From an uncultured Geobacteraceae bacterium (GTDB taxonomy: Bacteria; Desulfobacterota; Desulfuromonadia; Geobacterales; Pseudopelobacteraceae), in assembly GCA_903845365.1 (NCBI GenBank), contig CAIMXI010000486.1:1-49875 (forward strand): a stretch of 49,875 bases of DNA, given 5' to 3'. The notes under the pieces are model-generated. The model saw nothing but the letters and a program-made list of their open reading frames with translations, made no database searches and had not been told where the DNA came from. Positions 1-8,615 of the stretch are shown here, one piece after another. Within the stretch, counting starts at the first letter, position 1; the number at the start of each line of letters is the position of its first letter. The position numbers and the translations under genes are program-made.

Positions 1-323
1 AAAATCAAAAAAACAGGTTCGTGTAGTATATAAGTGGATCAGGTTCCGGTGAATATTCGCTATAAAACCGCAATACAGTAACTTTATGGTGGGTCAACCT
101 AAATTCAAAAAACGGGTAAACATATTACCGGCGGTGTCAGAAAAGCCGCATATACCTTATTAGAACATCCACGTATTCTCCTCTTCTAATCAATCCTCAA
201 CTAGCCCCGCTGTTAGATAAAATACTCCTACCAAAGTATCTAACTATTTGTAATTGCATACTTTATTTTTTTTGTTAAAGTCCCCGCTGTCAGTTAGCTA
301 ATAATTTAACCCGGGGAAAAACC
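1..323. other. AT-rich upstream region of element A
   Basis: No convincing gene is visible. The stretch is AT-rich and lies upstream of the AlpA-like gene, so it probably holds that gene's promoter. The arms TCCCCG and CGGGGA near 282 and 312 could form a weak hairpin just before the start codon at 324. The outer attachment site of element A would be expected to the left of the window and is not seen here. Confidence 0.4.
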
Positions 324-620
324 ATGGCAAAGCGGTTGCAATTTAATAGTTCATTTACGCCTGACGGCGCATCACCCAAGCAAAAAAAAGAACTGCAACG
401 AGCTTCTGACCCTTGGAGTCGCTTTAATCATTGCAAGCATCAGATTGTACGTCCACGTGATTTGCCATCCATACTGGGTATTTCGCGCACGACCTGTTGG
501 CGTCTTTCTAAAGACCCTGAGAGTGGTTTTCCGAAGAGGATTCGACTTACATCTGGGTGCGTCGGTTATTACCTCAATCAATTGTTGGAATGGCTGGAAA
601 CTCGGCAGGTATTGGATTAG
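324..620 (+). CDS. AlpA-like helix-turn-helix regulator of element A
   Basis: A 98-residue protein whose second half fits the short AlpA/MerR-type fold. It has IVRPRDLPSILGISRTTCWR (about residues 41-60), then SGFPKRIRL and a C-terminal helix ending in LLEWLETR. AlpA-type proteins switch on excision and replication genes of P4-like satellites. It is followed 140 nt later by the primase gene, as is usual in such elements. The first 35 residues are a basic, low-complexity extension, longer than in typical AlpA proteins, so the true start may lie downstream. The ribosome-binding site is poor (CCGGGG). Assignment is from motif and context. Confidence 0.72.
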   Translation: MAKRLQFNSSFTPDGASPKQKKELQRASDPWSRFNHCKHQIVRPRDLPSILGISRTTCWRLSKDPESGFPKRIRLTSGCVGYYLNQLLEWLETRQVLD

Positions 621-760
621 TCCTGAACTATATGAATAAGCTCCAATAAATATAGTGTACATAAATTATGCCGTCATTGCTATGGCAAAAAATACAATAG
701 TAAACGCCACTTTAGGCCATCATAAGGTTAACAGCTCTTTAATTCAGGAGGTAATGTAAC

Positions 761-1318
761 ATGGCGAATAACTTTAGTAAATGCCCAAAAACACTACAAA
801 AACTTGATCACTGGGTCAACTGGAAAAAAAAGCCAGACCCCAATAACCCTGAAAAAACAAAAAAAGTTCCGATCAACCCAGGGACTGGTAAATTGGCATC
901 AGTCACTGATCCTAGTACTTGGTCATCGTTTGAAGATGCTGTTAAGCGGAATAAAAAGGGCGGCGTTGACGGTATCGGCTTTGTATTTACAACGGAAGAT
1001 ACCTACGTTGGGATCGATTTGGATGACTGCCGTGATGTTGATACTGGTGAAATTGAGCCTTGGGCACAAAATATATTAGCTGATATCAATAGCTATTCTG
1101 AGTTAAGCCCGTCTGGGACTGGTATTCATATAATTGCTATTGGCAAACTCCCAGGTAATGGCATCAGGTTTGGTAACAAGGAGATATACGATCAAGGTCG
1201 TTATTTTACTGTGACTGGCAATTCGATAGACACACAACGCTCCAGCATAAAGAATTATACAAATAAAATCAACAAATATTACAAACAGTTGCAGGCTGAG
1301 AAATCTGCTGCGAAATAA
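761..1318 (+). CDS. PrimPol (archaeo-eukaryotic primase-type) N-terminal part
   Basis: A 185-residue protein that matches the catalytic part of phage primase-polymerases of the NrS-1 type. Visible signatures are GIGFVFTTED, then the acidic metal-binding motif VGIDLDDC (about residues 83-90), SPSGTGIHII and RYFTVTGNSI. It would synthesise primers and start DNA at the element's origin. AGGAGG lies 8 bases before the ATG. The stop codon TAA at 1316-1318 is in the same frame as the following helicase gene. One lost stop would give a protein of about 723 residues, close to the usual single-chain length. Either the gene was broken recently or the two halves work as separate subunits. Confidence 0.75.
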   Translation: MANNFSKCPKTLQKLDHWVNWKKKPDPNNPEKTKKVPINPGTGKLASVTDPSTWSSFEDAVKRNKKGGVDGIGFVFTTEDTYVGIDLDDCRDVDTGEIEPWAQNILADINSYSELSPSGTGIHIIAIGKLPGNGIRFGNKEIYDQGRYFTVTGNSIDTQRSSIKNYTNKINKYYKQLQAEKSAAK

Positions 1319-1321
1319 AAG

Positions 1322-2935
1322 GTGCTTAAGGCTAAGAAGCGGTCACCCCAAAATGAATCAGTAGACCTGACGGCAGATCTCTCTGACTTTGAACTGATTT
1401 CATTAGCATCCAAATCCTCAGATGGTGCCATGTTCGGCCATCTGATATCTGGTGATTGGTCTGACCACTACGACAGCCAATCTGATGCAGAGTTTGCTTT
1501 TTGCGCATTCTTGGCGCGGTTCACCAATTCTCCAATCGCAATTGATCGCTGTTACAGAAACTCGAAGCTAAAGCGGACAAAGTGGGATGAGCGCCACGGC
1601 AGTCAAACATACGGCGAGCGGACGATTGCCAAGGTGCTCGAAACCGCAAGCAAAGAATCAAAATACTTGACTTCAAAAGATTCTACACAACTTGAGACTG
1701 CCCAGGCAGTAATTAAGATGCTGGGCCGTAAAAATATCATATTCCATGCGCGTCAGTTTTGGATTTGGGACCAAACAGGTAAATGGTGCGATTGTGCTGA
1801 GGAAGAGATTAAGCAACATATTCATAAAGTCTCTTTCCAAAAAACTATCAGCCAGAGTCGCGTAAATTCCATTTTGGGGTTGCTGAAGACGGAGGTGTTT
1901 ATTGCGAAACATTCGTTCAGCAAGGACAACTACAGAATCATTAACTGTTTGAATGCTGAACTGCATTTCGAGGGGCAGGAGTTTGTTGAAAAACCGCACA
2001 ATTCTGAAAACTTATTCATTCATCAAATCCCAGTTGTCTTTAACAAAAAAGCCAGATGCAAGCTATTTATTAAGACGCTACAGGAGATTTTTGCGAATGA
2101 CCTGGATGCAACCGACAGAATAAAACTCGTCCAGGAATTTCTTGGCTATTCATTGACTACCTCCTGCGAATTTGAACGTTTACTGATGTTTCTCGGAGAC
2201 GGGTCAAACGGAAAAAGTGTAATCCTTTCGGTTATTATTTGTCTTCTCGGAAAAGATAACGTGGCCGCTATACAACCTGACCAGTTTGATGATCGCTTTG
2301 CAATGGCTCACCTGCAAGGCAAACTCGCAAACATCATAACTGAAATCCCTCAGGGATCGGTTGTTTCCGATGCCAAGCTAAAAGCCCTAGTTTCTGGTGA
2401 GAGGATGACTGTTCAACATAAATACGGAAAATTATTTGATCTCGAACCTTACGCCACGATGATATTGGCAACGAACCACTTACCTCACACCAAGGACACG
2501 TCACCGGCCTTTTTCCGCCGCTTTGAAATTTTAACCTTCAACCGTCAGTTTACTGAGGAGGACAAGAACCCCAATCTGAAAAGAGATCTCCAGGAGGAAC
2601 TGCCTGGCATCCTAAATTTTGCTCTCGAAGGTCTTAAGCGACTGTATGAAACCGGTGATTTCACACAGGTTCAGTGTAGCCTGGACACGAAAATGGAGTG
2701 GGAGGTCTCGGCAGATCAAGTCAAAGCATTTGTACGCGATGAATGTGTCCTTGAAGCCGGAGCCACAACGAGCATTTCTGAGCTGTATATCAGGTACCAA
2801 AACTGGGCTGATGAGTACGGTTTGAAAACAGTAGTAAATAAAAATACTTTGACGAAACGACTTTTGAGCATGAGGTGCGAGCGGAAAAGAGGTAGCCAGG
2901 GCACCCACATGATAGCGGGTGTTAAGCTCCGGTAG
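1322..2935 (+). CDS. Phage/plasmid primase C-terminal and SF3 (D5/P4-type) helicase
   Basis: A 537-residue replicative helicase. The first 120 residues contain a helical domain seen downstream of PrimPol cores (FAFCAFLARFTNSP, DRCYRNSKLKRTKWDERHG). The superfamily 3 ATPase follows, with Walker A GDGSNGKSV (about residues 293-301), an acidic segment NIITEIPQ, and the sensor motif MILATNHLP with the arginine finger FFRRFE. It is in frame with the upstream PrimPol, separated only by TAA plus one codon. A GTG at 1322 is the nearest start, but no good ribosome-binding site precedes it, so translation may depend on readthrough or reinitiation. It should unwind the iteron region that follows. Confidence 0.82.
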   Translation: MLKAKKRSPQNESVDLTADLSDFELISLASKSSDGAMFGHLISGDWSDHYDSQSDAEFAFCAFLARFTNSPIAIDRCYRNSKLKRTKWDERHGSQTYGERTIAKVLETASKESKYLTSKDSTQLETAQAVIKMLGRKNIIFHARQFWIWDQTGKWCDCAEEEIKQHIHKVSFQKTISQSRVNSILGLLKTEVFIAKHSFSKDNYRIINCLNAELHFEGQEFVEKPHNSENLFIHQIPVVFNKKARCKLFIKTLQEIFANDLDATDRIKLVQEFLGYSLTTSCEFERLLMFLGDGSNGKSVILSVIICLLGKDNVAAIQPDQFDDRFAMAHLQGKLANIITEIPQGSVVSDAKLKALVSGERMTVQHKYGKLFDLEPYATMILATNHLPHTKDTSPAFFRRFEILTFNRQFTEEDKNPNLKRDLQEELPGILNFALEGLKRLYETGDFTQVQCSLDTKMEWEVSADQVKAFVRDECVLEAGATTSISELYIRYQNWADEYGLKTVVNKNTLTKRLLSMRCERKRGSQGTHMIAGVKLR

Positions 2936-3033
2936 TATCACAGTGGGTGGTGGTGGTGTGGTGACCATAGTGACTATATTTTTATACTTATTTTCAAATA
3001 TCAGTAAGTATAGTTTTTAATGTTTGTAATCAC

Positions 3034-3117
3034 AATCACTACAGTCACTTCAATCACTACCGTCACTCGCTACCATTACCAGCTACCATCAATCACTACC
3101 GTCAATCACTACCGTCA
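3034..3117 (+). repeat. Four copies of AATCACTACCGTCA (iterons)
   Basis: Direct repeats start at 3034 (one mismatch, AATCACTACAGTCA), 3052, 3091 and 3104. The last two overlap by one base. Related CGTCACT and TACCAT fragments fill the gaps. This arrangement is typical of initiator-binding iterons. Confidence 0.85.
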
Positions 3118-3181
3118 CTCACCTTCTTCACCCTGCTCTTCAGAGGGATGTTTCAAGTTTAACGTTAGGTGCCCAATTTGC

Positions 3182-3217
3182 GGTGCGTGTGGTGTGTTTG
3201 GTGCGTGTGGTGTGTTT
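3182..3217 (+). repeat. Perfect 18-bp tandem duplication
   Basis: The unit GGTGCGTGTGGTGTGTTT occurs twice head to tail at 3182-3199 and 3200-3217. It is G/T-only apart from one C per unit, so the strand is strongly skewed. It is part of the putative origin. Confidence 0.85.
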
Positions 3218-3260
3218 AAGGGGGAGCGGCTGCGGGATGCTACTTCAATACTTGTTTTTC

Positions 3261-3308
3261 TGATGCACTGATTTACTGATGCACTGATTTACGGATGCAC
3301 TGATTTAC
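3261..3308 (+). repeat. Three tandem 16-bp repeats TGATGCACTGATTTAC
   Basis: Units lie at 3261-3276, 3277-3292 and 3293-3308; the third starts with G instead of T. A degenerate continuation, CCCCACTG, follows. This is a second iteron family in the same noncoding region. Confidence 0.88.
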
Positions 3309-3704
3309 TGCCCCACTGTTAAAGGTAATTAACTAAGGAGGTGATGCCTACACATTAGCATGAATGCTCGGTGATGCTCACGTGATTCTGAATGGCGCCA
3401 TTCAGAAGCAGTTCGCAGTACCGAGATGTACCGAGCAGTACCTGGAATTGACAGAGCATTATCAGCTTCGACAGCTATTCGACAGCACGCTGGCTGGGTG
3501 CACCCAGTCGGTCAGTCAAAATGGCACAAACGCTGATGTTATTACTGATGTTATTTACCTGCTGTTACCTGCTGTTGATTTTCAAAGAGGCCGGTAGCGC
3601 TAATGGGCGCTACTCTGACTTTTAACCACCAACTTAGCTGCTCTTTAGGCAGCTCGTTTGACTACCTGATAATACAATAACATATTTAAGAAAGGAATTT
3701 TCCT

Positions 3705-4199
3705 ATGGAAAAGATTATCTCAACAACTGAAGAAGTTACTGATGCCTCCGCGCATACGCATGTGAAATGCTACAAGTGCGGCTTTGTAAATCCGGCGGAC
3801 CCAAACAAGTCTGATTTAGAAAATTACAAAGATTATGCCCTCGGCGAAGGGCCGTTCCTTTTGCAAGTGGAGATCAGCATGTATGTAATTTATTCGTACA
3901 AGCTGTTCTATAATTACGTTGCAAAATTATTGGACGCGCTGAGTTTAAAGCTGTTTGGTGCCCAATATTACCACAACGAAGAGCTTTGCCTTCATGGATT
4001 CGCGTTCTATTCAACAAGTGATGGCTATACCAGCATTAAAATTCTGCTGAAGTATAACGTCTGGTACGACAAGTTTAGCTTTAATTCGTTTACAGAAATT
4101 TTTGAAAAAGTTGTACGACCATTTCCTAATTGCATTGGGGTAAATGTCCAACACCACCAACACTGTAACCTGCAAAGGCAGCTTTTACCTGAAACATGA
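3705..4199 (+). CDS. Unknown protein with one CxxC motif
   Basis: A 164-residue protein of no family I recognise. It has a good ribosome-binding site (AAGAAAGGAA) before the ATG. Near the start it has a single CYKCGFVNPADP motif (about residues 22-33), which looks like half of a zinc ribbon, followed by an aromatic-rich region (YVIYSYKLFYNYVAKL). A second cysteine pair is not obvious. It is the last rightward gene of element A and converges on the integrase. It could be a small regulator or an accessory protein. Being a real gene is likely; its function is open. Confidence 0.5.
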   Translation: MEKIISTTEEVTDASAHTHVKCYKCGFVNPADPNKSDLENYKDYALGEGPFLLQVEISMYVIYSYKLFYNYVAKLLDALSLKLFGAQYYHNEELCLHGFAFYSTSDGYTSIKILLKYNVWYDKFSFNSFTEIFEKVVRPFPNCIGVNVQHHQHCNLQRQLLPET

Positions 4200-4265
4200 C
4201 TTTGGAAACTACACACTTCGCCGGATTACACACAAATTGTTCAATACTATAAGACATCCCAGGAG

Positions 4266-5573
4266 CTAAAGCTTGATACCATAATCCAGCTTCTCCAAGG
4301 CTTCCAACAATATTCTGGGCTGATACCTTTTACCGTATCTCCCCATTGTCATAGAACCACTGGTAGAATGACCCACAAGCTCCGATATAAGGGTGTCTTG
4401 TACGCCAGCCTGCTTAAGTGTATCAGTGAACAGATGTCGCATTGAATGAAACACTTTCTTCGGATCATCAGTCACGTATTCTCGGTTGTACCTCTGATAC
4501 CACTTTCCAAAGGTGTTTGTGTATCCATGTAAGTGAATATACGAAAGATTCATCCATAGTCGGGGATTATTAGATTCTCTCACGCCTTCATAGTACCGGA
4601 TAAGGCCAAGCTCGATCAGCTTAGGGTGGACAGGTATCACTCTGGCACTTGCATCATTCTTCAGCTGCTTGTTACTTGCATTGTTGATATCAAAGCACCA
4701 GCAACCATCCACCTTGATAATATCATCAACATGAAACTGGCACATTTCAGCCAACCTCATACCTGAGTATAAGCCTATCAACGGTATCCAGTATCGTTCT
4801 GGTCTTTCAGTAGCGGAAGGTAGGTTGCTGATAATCTTCTTAATGTCACTAACGCTATATGCACTACGCTCCTGGTCAACCCTCTGCTTATCTACTATCT
4901 GCAATTCTGTAGCAGGGTTACTGGTTATCATTCCTTGCTCTTGACAATACTTCAGGAGGCTACCAATTCTGGACATGTGCTTATTTACCGACTTGCTACT
5001 AATACCGGATTCAGTAGGTGAATCTATGACATCCTTTGCAGATTTGCCTGGATTCTTCTTGTAAAAGTTTGGTGGTACTTTCAGTAGGGATGATCTTAGC
5101 TGGATCAACATGGGTCTGGTGATAATGGATATTTCAACATCTCCAAGAATATCCACCAGCAGCCTGAACACCCCTGCCACTTCCATCTTGGTCTTGTCAG
5201 TCCAGTTAGATTGCTTCTCAGCCGTGTAAGTGTTTATTACATCTGTGAGCACATTACCCTTTTCTTCAGGTGCAGTTGGTTTTCTCGCATCTGGAACTAC
5301 TGCTCCCACTACCAGCTGGATAATATCATCAGACAGATTACCTACTCGCAATAGGATATATGCTTGCTGTACCTTCAGTTCCATATCCAGGGCAGCAAGC
5401 TTAGCTGCACCAGGATCACTGGTCTTGAGGGATCGTTTAACTTCAGCAGCAGGGAAGTGATGGGCTACATCAGGAGGTATGTCTGAACGATAGTAATAAG
5501 TGTTATTACGTAGGTATACGTGCTTGTGAATACAAGAAAGCCCGTGCAGAAGAGGTCTCATAAAAGGTCTCAC
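4266..5573 (-). CDS. Tyrosine recombinase (integrase) of element A
   Basis: A 435-residue site-specific recombinase. The N-terminus carries the HVYLRNNTYYYRSDIPPDV segment common in phage-type integrases that read a beta-rich arm-binding domain. A SAM-like core-binding domain lies in the middle. The catalytic domain shows the first arginine in LYSGMRLAEM, the H-x-x-R box in HSMRHLFTD, and the last part LVGHSTSGSM followed by the nucleophile in MGRYGKRY. The gene starts 49 nt from the tRNA-derived att copy and reads away from it, so this att copy, or an identical older one, was probably its target. Its element extends left. Confidence 0.9.
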   Translation of the reverse strand: MRPFMRPLLHGLSCIHKHVYLRNNTYYYRSDIPPDVAHHFPAAEVKRSLKTSDPGAAKLAALDMELKVQQAYILLRVGNLSDDIIQLVVGAVVPDARKPTAPEEKGNVLTDVINTYTAEKQSNWTDKTKMEVAGVFRLLVDILGDVEISIITRPMLIQLRSSLLKVPPNFYKKNPGKSAKDVIDSPTESGISSKSVNKHMSRIGSLLKYCQEQGMITSNPATELQIVDKQRVDQERSAYSVSDIKKIISNLPSATERPERYWIPLIGLYSGMRLAEMCQFHVDDIIKVDGCWCFDINNASNKQLKNDASARVIPVHPKLIELGLIRYYEGVRESNNPRLWMNLSYIHLHGYTNTFGKWYQRYNREYVTDDPKKVFHSMRHLFTDTLKQAGVQDTLISELVGHSTSGSMTMGRYGKRYQPRILLEALEKLDYGIKL

Positions 5574-5621
5574 TTACTACAAGGGCTGTATTGTACTAGC
5601 AATATTAGCTAGTTATGTGTA

Positions 5622-5666
5622 TGGCGTCCCCGAGACGATTCGAACGTCCGGCCCCTTCCTTAGGAG
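5622..5666 (-). other. attL: Attachment site: 3' portion of tRNA-Arg(CCU), left end of island B
   Basis: These 45 nt match the 3' part of the intact tRNA-Arg gene (47355-47399), from the anticodon loop to the encoded CCA. Only two differences are visible, and they swap one base pair of the T stem (A-T for T-A), so the stem still pairs. Beyond 5666 the match stops abruptly. This is the classical footprint of an integrase that recombines in the 3' half of a tRNA gene. It marks the junction between element A and island B. Confidence 0.9.
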
Positions 5667-5808
5667 TTAAAGAATGTTGGCATTTCGTAGTATTTCATAG
5701 CACTTTATTAGTTTTAAAAAATACCTCAATATTCCTTTGACTTACCATCAATTTTTCTGCAAAATACCTATCGGCACATTTCACTGCTTTACACCAAAAG
5801 TCAATTTC

Positions 5809-5831
5809 AAAAGTACAACTAAAGTACAACT
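5809..5831 (+). repeat. Integrase arm-type repeat, left copy
   Basis: A tandem pair of the 11-mer AAAGTACAACT with one extra leading A. The identical 23-bp stretch recurs at 47275-47297, close to the other end of island B. Short direct repeats flanking the core and next to the integrase start are what arm-binding sites of lambda-type integrases look like. Confidence 0.8.
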
Positions 5832-5848
5832 TTTTTTGAGAGGCGACT

Positions 5849-7225
5849 ATGAAGGCCAAGTTCGACGATGCCACTATCAGAAATCTGGAACTGACTGATA
5901 AAACTTACGATTGCATGGCTGAAAAAGAGCCAGGCTTTGGAATCCGTGTACACCCTTCCGGTACGATGTCATTTTTCTACCAGTACAAGATTGACGGCCA
6001 ACGCAGATTTATGACTCTGGGGAATTACTTGGCCTCGTCCAAGAAGGCTGGCGAGACTTCTTTGAAAAAAGCTCGGGAACTCTATCAGGCGGAATTGGCA
6101 AAGGTCAAGGCACTCCGCCGTGGAAGTGCGGATGGTGCCGATCCTGTGTTGGAGAAGAAGAAAAAGAAATCGCAGCGTATAGCGGACGAAGCTGCTCAAG
6201 CACAGGCTCTCACCATAACCAAACTTGTAACGGAGTATGTCGAAAAACACGCCAAAAAGTTCAAGCGGTCGTGGAAGGAAGACGAGCGATTGTTGAACAA
6301 GGAGGTCGTGCCACTCTGGGGCAAGCGTAAGGCGGCGGATATTACCAAGCGTGACATGACCCTGCTGCTCGAAAACATCGTTGACCGTGGTACCCCGGCT
6401 ATGAGTAATCAAGTGCTGAAGGTTGTTCGCAAGATGTTCAATTTTGCCGTTGAGCGCGACATTCTCCCGCATACACCCTGCACCGGAGTCAAAGCCCTTG
6501 CTCCTAACACAAGGCGGGAACGGACATTGACCGAAGCTGAGATCAAAACGCTGTGGGGAAGCATGGATAGTGCAGCTATTAGTGACGATATCAAGAGGGC
6601 TTTGAAACTGGTACTTATTACAGCACAAAGACCTGGAGAAGTTTCGGGGATGCATACCAGAGAGATTAACGATCATTGGTGGACTATACCTGCGGAGAGA
6701 TCGAAGAACAGCAAAGAGCAACGAGTATATTTGACCGACACAGTCTTGGAGTTGATCGCTGAGTCGATAGAGCAGATTAAGGTGTCCCGAAAAGTACCGG
6801 CTGACCAGAAATACGACGGATATATTTTCCCCTGCCCACATTTGAAAAAAGTACAGGCTATTGACTCCCACGCCTTGCCTGTCTCCGTTAGACGTAACCT
6901 CGCATGGCCACTGACGGATGCCAAAGGCAAACCGCTTTACCAGAAAGATGGTAAACCGGCTACTGAAAACAGACTGGGACTGGAAAAGTTCACTCCACAT
7001 GATCTGCGCCGGACTGCTGCAACGTTCATGGCCAGCATGGGGTTCATGGATGAAATCATCGACGCTGTACTGAACCACGTCAAACAAGGGATCATCCGAA
7101 CCTACAACCGCCACGGATACGATAAGGAGAAGCAGCAGGCTCTCGAAGCATGGGAACGCAAGCTGAATAGCATCATCACCGCCACTGAATGCAAGGTTAT
7201 ACCGATCCAGTGCAAGGCAGCTTAA
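5849..7225 (+). CDS. int: P4-type tyrosine integrase of island B
   Basis: A 458-residue integrase with the N-terminal DUF4102-like arm-binding domain (PGFGIRVHPSGTMSFFYQYK, then RRFMTLGNY). It also has a core-binding domain (about residues 120-205) and a full catalytic domain. The first arginine is in ITAQRPGEVSG, the H-x-x-R box is HDLRRTAATFM, and a VLNHVKQGII box precedes the tyrosine nucleophile in RTYNRHGYD. GAGAGGCGACT before the ATG gives a ribosome-binding site. The gene lies just inside the left att copy and is preceded by its probable arm sites. It should integrate and, with an AlpA partner, excise the 41.7-kb island at the tRNA gene. Confidence 0.94.
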   Translation: MKAKFDDATIRNLELTDKTYDCMAEKEPGFGIRVHPSGTMSFFYQYKIDGQRRFMTLGNYLASSKKAGETSLKKARELYQAELAKVKALRRGSADGADPVLEKKKKKSQRIADEAAQAQALTITKLVTEYVEKHAKKFKRSWKEDERLLNKEVVPLWGKRKAADITKRDMTLLLENIVDRGTPAMSNQVLKVVRKMFNFAVERDILPHTPCTGVKALAPNTRRERTLTEAEIKTLWGSMDSAAISDDIKRALKLVLITAQRPGEVSGMHTREINDHWWTIPAERSKNSKEQRVYLTDTVLELIAESIEQIKVSRKVPADQKYDGYIFPCPHLKKVQAIDSHALPVSVRRNLAWPLTDAKGKPLYQKDGKPATENRLGLEKFTPHDLRRTAATFMASMGFMDEIIDAVLNHVKQGIIRTYNRHGYDKEKQQALEAWERKLNSIITATECKVIPIQCKAA

Positions 7226-7379
7226 CCCTGCAAAAATACTGTTTTAATGAAGAAGGTTTCCCGTGTCATTCCATCCTATTTTCTGCTATACAAATACATT
7301 TCGCTTCTCCCCCCGTAACATTCGATATATTATGTAAATTCCTAAGCCTGAATCTGAAGCTTAAAGTGATTGTTATAGA
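7226..7379. promoter_or_regulatory. Presumed promoter region of the BREX operon
   Basis: A 154-nt AT-rich gap between the integrase and brxA. A possible -10 (TATATT, near 7326) is present, but I cannot pick a -35 with confidence. No BrxR-type regulator gene precedes the operon, unlike many BREX loci. Confidence 0.35.
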
Positions 7380-8009
7380 ATGATAGCGCTTTCTGAAAAA
7401 AAACCATACTCACTCACCTTCACCGCCGCTTCTTTGCGCCCGGAACTTGCCCGCATTGTTGCCGAGATTTATCTCGAAAATGGTGACTGGAATCAAGCCA
7501 GGAAAAAGGTAATAAGTGACAACGCCCTTCAAGCCCGTTCCCCATCAAGTTCTGCCCGTATGGAAATCGAATTCCGGCACCGTCTGCAAACACTAACCCC
7601 ACGACAGATTGAGATTCTGGCAACTGCACCTGCTGACGGTCGTTTGTCGATTGCATGGCTTTCAGTATTAAAGCGTAGCGCCTTCATTTTTGACTTTACC
7701 GAGGAAGTGCTGCGCTCAAAACTTGAAAATCATGATGCTGTACTTCGGCACTCGGATTACGAGAATTTCTTCAACGCTAAGTGTGTTTCACATCCGGAGC
7801 TGGTAGCGCTGCAGCAGGCAACTCAGTCCAAAATTCATAGCGGGTTGAAAACCATGTTCCGCGAAGTCGGTATCATGGGCCAAAGCCTTAAGGATAATTC
7901 CCTGCGCCGTCCGCTGCTCACTCCGGAAGTTCTGGCCGCCATATTGGCCGATAACCGCATGTGGCTCGCCGGTTTCCTGGTGCCGGACAACGAAATCGCA
8001 ACACTGTAA
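7380..8009 (+). CDS. brxA: BREX protein BrxA
   Basis: A 209-residue member of the DUF1819/BrxA family. BrxA is a small DNA-binding protein of BREX defence. The family pattern is visible: YSLTFTAASLRPELARIVAE near the start, LENGDWNQARKKV, LQARSPSSSARMEIEFRHRL, then LTPRQIEILA. Length is normal. It is the first gene of a complete BREX type I operon and is followed by brxB after nine bases. The start codon has only a weak ribosome-binding site, but the homologous N-terminal segment begins right here, so the start is probably correct. Confidence 0.92.
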   Translation: MIALSEKKPYSLTFTAASLRPELARIVAEIYLENGDWNQARKKVISDNALQARSPSSSARMEIEFRHRLQTLTPRQIEILATAPADGRLSIAWLSVLKRSAFIFDFTEEVLRSKLENHDAVLRHSDYENFFNAKCVSHPELVALQQATQSKIHSGLKTMFREVGIMGQSLKDNSLRRPLLTPEVLAAILADNRMWLAGFLVPDNEIATL

Positions 8010-8018
8010 GGAATGTAC

Positions 8019-8615
8019 ATGGCTGACGCTCTGGAGCATCTCTTTAAAATCTTAAGTCACCCAGACTTCCTTTCAATGAAGGGATTAACCGGTGAAGTGC
8101 CGATTTTCATTCACACCTATGATCCGCACGATGAAGATGCTGTGCGCCGCATGGTGGGCAGCCTTGTGTCTCGCTTGAGGGAGCATGGAGTCTCGCTTTC
8201 GATTGTTGACCTGTTTGAGCTGTTCATCAGCCACCTTGAAGAAGAAGGTCGTCTTGAACGGATCATAGAAAAGGAAAAATCTCTCAGTAAACAAAAACTG
8301 CTGGAGACACTGAACAATCTTGCTGATCCGAAGGAGCGCCTCATACCCCGCCTGGTGCAGCAGATAAACGATGACAGTATTAAACTGACTCTGCTCACAG
8401 GCGTCGGGCGCGTGTTTCCATTTCTTCGCACCCACACCATTCTTGAATCGCTGCAACCTGCAATGATGCGCCATCCCGTCGTCATGTTTTTCCCCGGTCA
8501 GTATACCCAGGAAGACGGCATCGGGTCGCAACTTCGACTGTTCGGTGCAGTTGCAAACCCGCCGATGTATAGACCGTATTATCGAGCCTATAACCTGGAG
8601 CACTACCGATTATGA
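8019..8615 (+). CDS. brxB: BREX protein BrxB
   Basis: A 198-residue DUF1788/BrxB protein. Recognisable segments are HLFKILSHPDFLSMKGLTGE, PIFIHTYDPHDED, then LLTGVGRVFPFLRTH and HPVVMFFPGQYTQ near the C-terminus. BrxB is required for BREX phage exclusion, but its biochemical role is not settled. An ATG at 8013 also fits the frame. I prefer 8019 because AAGGA lies six bases before it. The stop codon overlaps the start of brxC (ATGA), so the two are translationally coupled. Confidence 0.92.
   Translation: MADALEHLFKILSHPDFLSMKGLTGEVPIFIHTYDPHDEDAVRRMVGSLVSRLREHGVSLSIVDLFELFISHLEEEGRLERIIEKEKSLSKQKLLETLNNLADPKERLIPRLVQQINDDSIKLTLLTGVGRVFPFLRTHTILESLQPAMMRHPVVMFFPGQYTQEDGIGSQLRLFGAVANPPMYRPYYRAYNLEHYRL

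Larger units (their letters stand above)
2936..3704. other. Iteron-rich noncoding region, probable replication origin of element A
   Basis: About 770 nt with no convincing gene and three different families of short direct repeats (listed separately). It begins with a GGTGGT-rich strand next to an AT-rich tract near 2970-3020. It continues with smaller repeats such as CTGATGTTAT and CTGCTGTTAC near 3530-3575. Position right after a PrimPol/helicase gene is where P4-like elements keep the cis replication region, so an origin is the best reading. Confidence 0.6.

Noticed and set aside
3034..3117. A CRISPR array
   Set aside because: The repeats are 13-14 bp with irregular or overlapping spacing and no cas genes are present. 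They fit iterons.
3364..3597. A 77-codon frame in the putative origin
   Set aside because: It is built partly from short direct repeats and lacks a clear start signal; the iteron context explains it better.
5969..7114. A 381-codon frame on the minus strand
   Set aside because: It lies wholly opposite the island B integrase, whose catalytic motifs are intact. Its translation has no family features.
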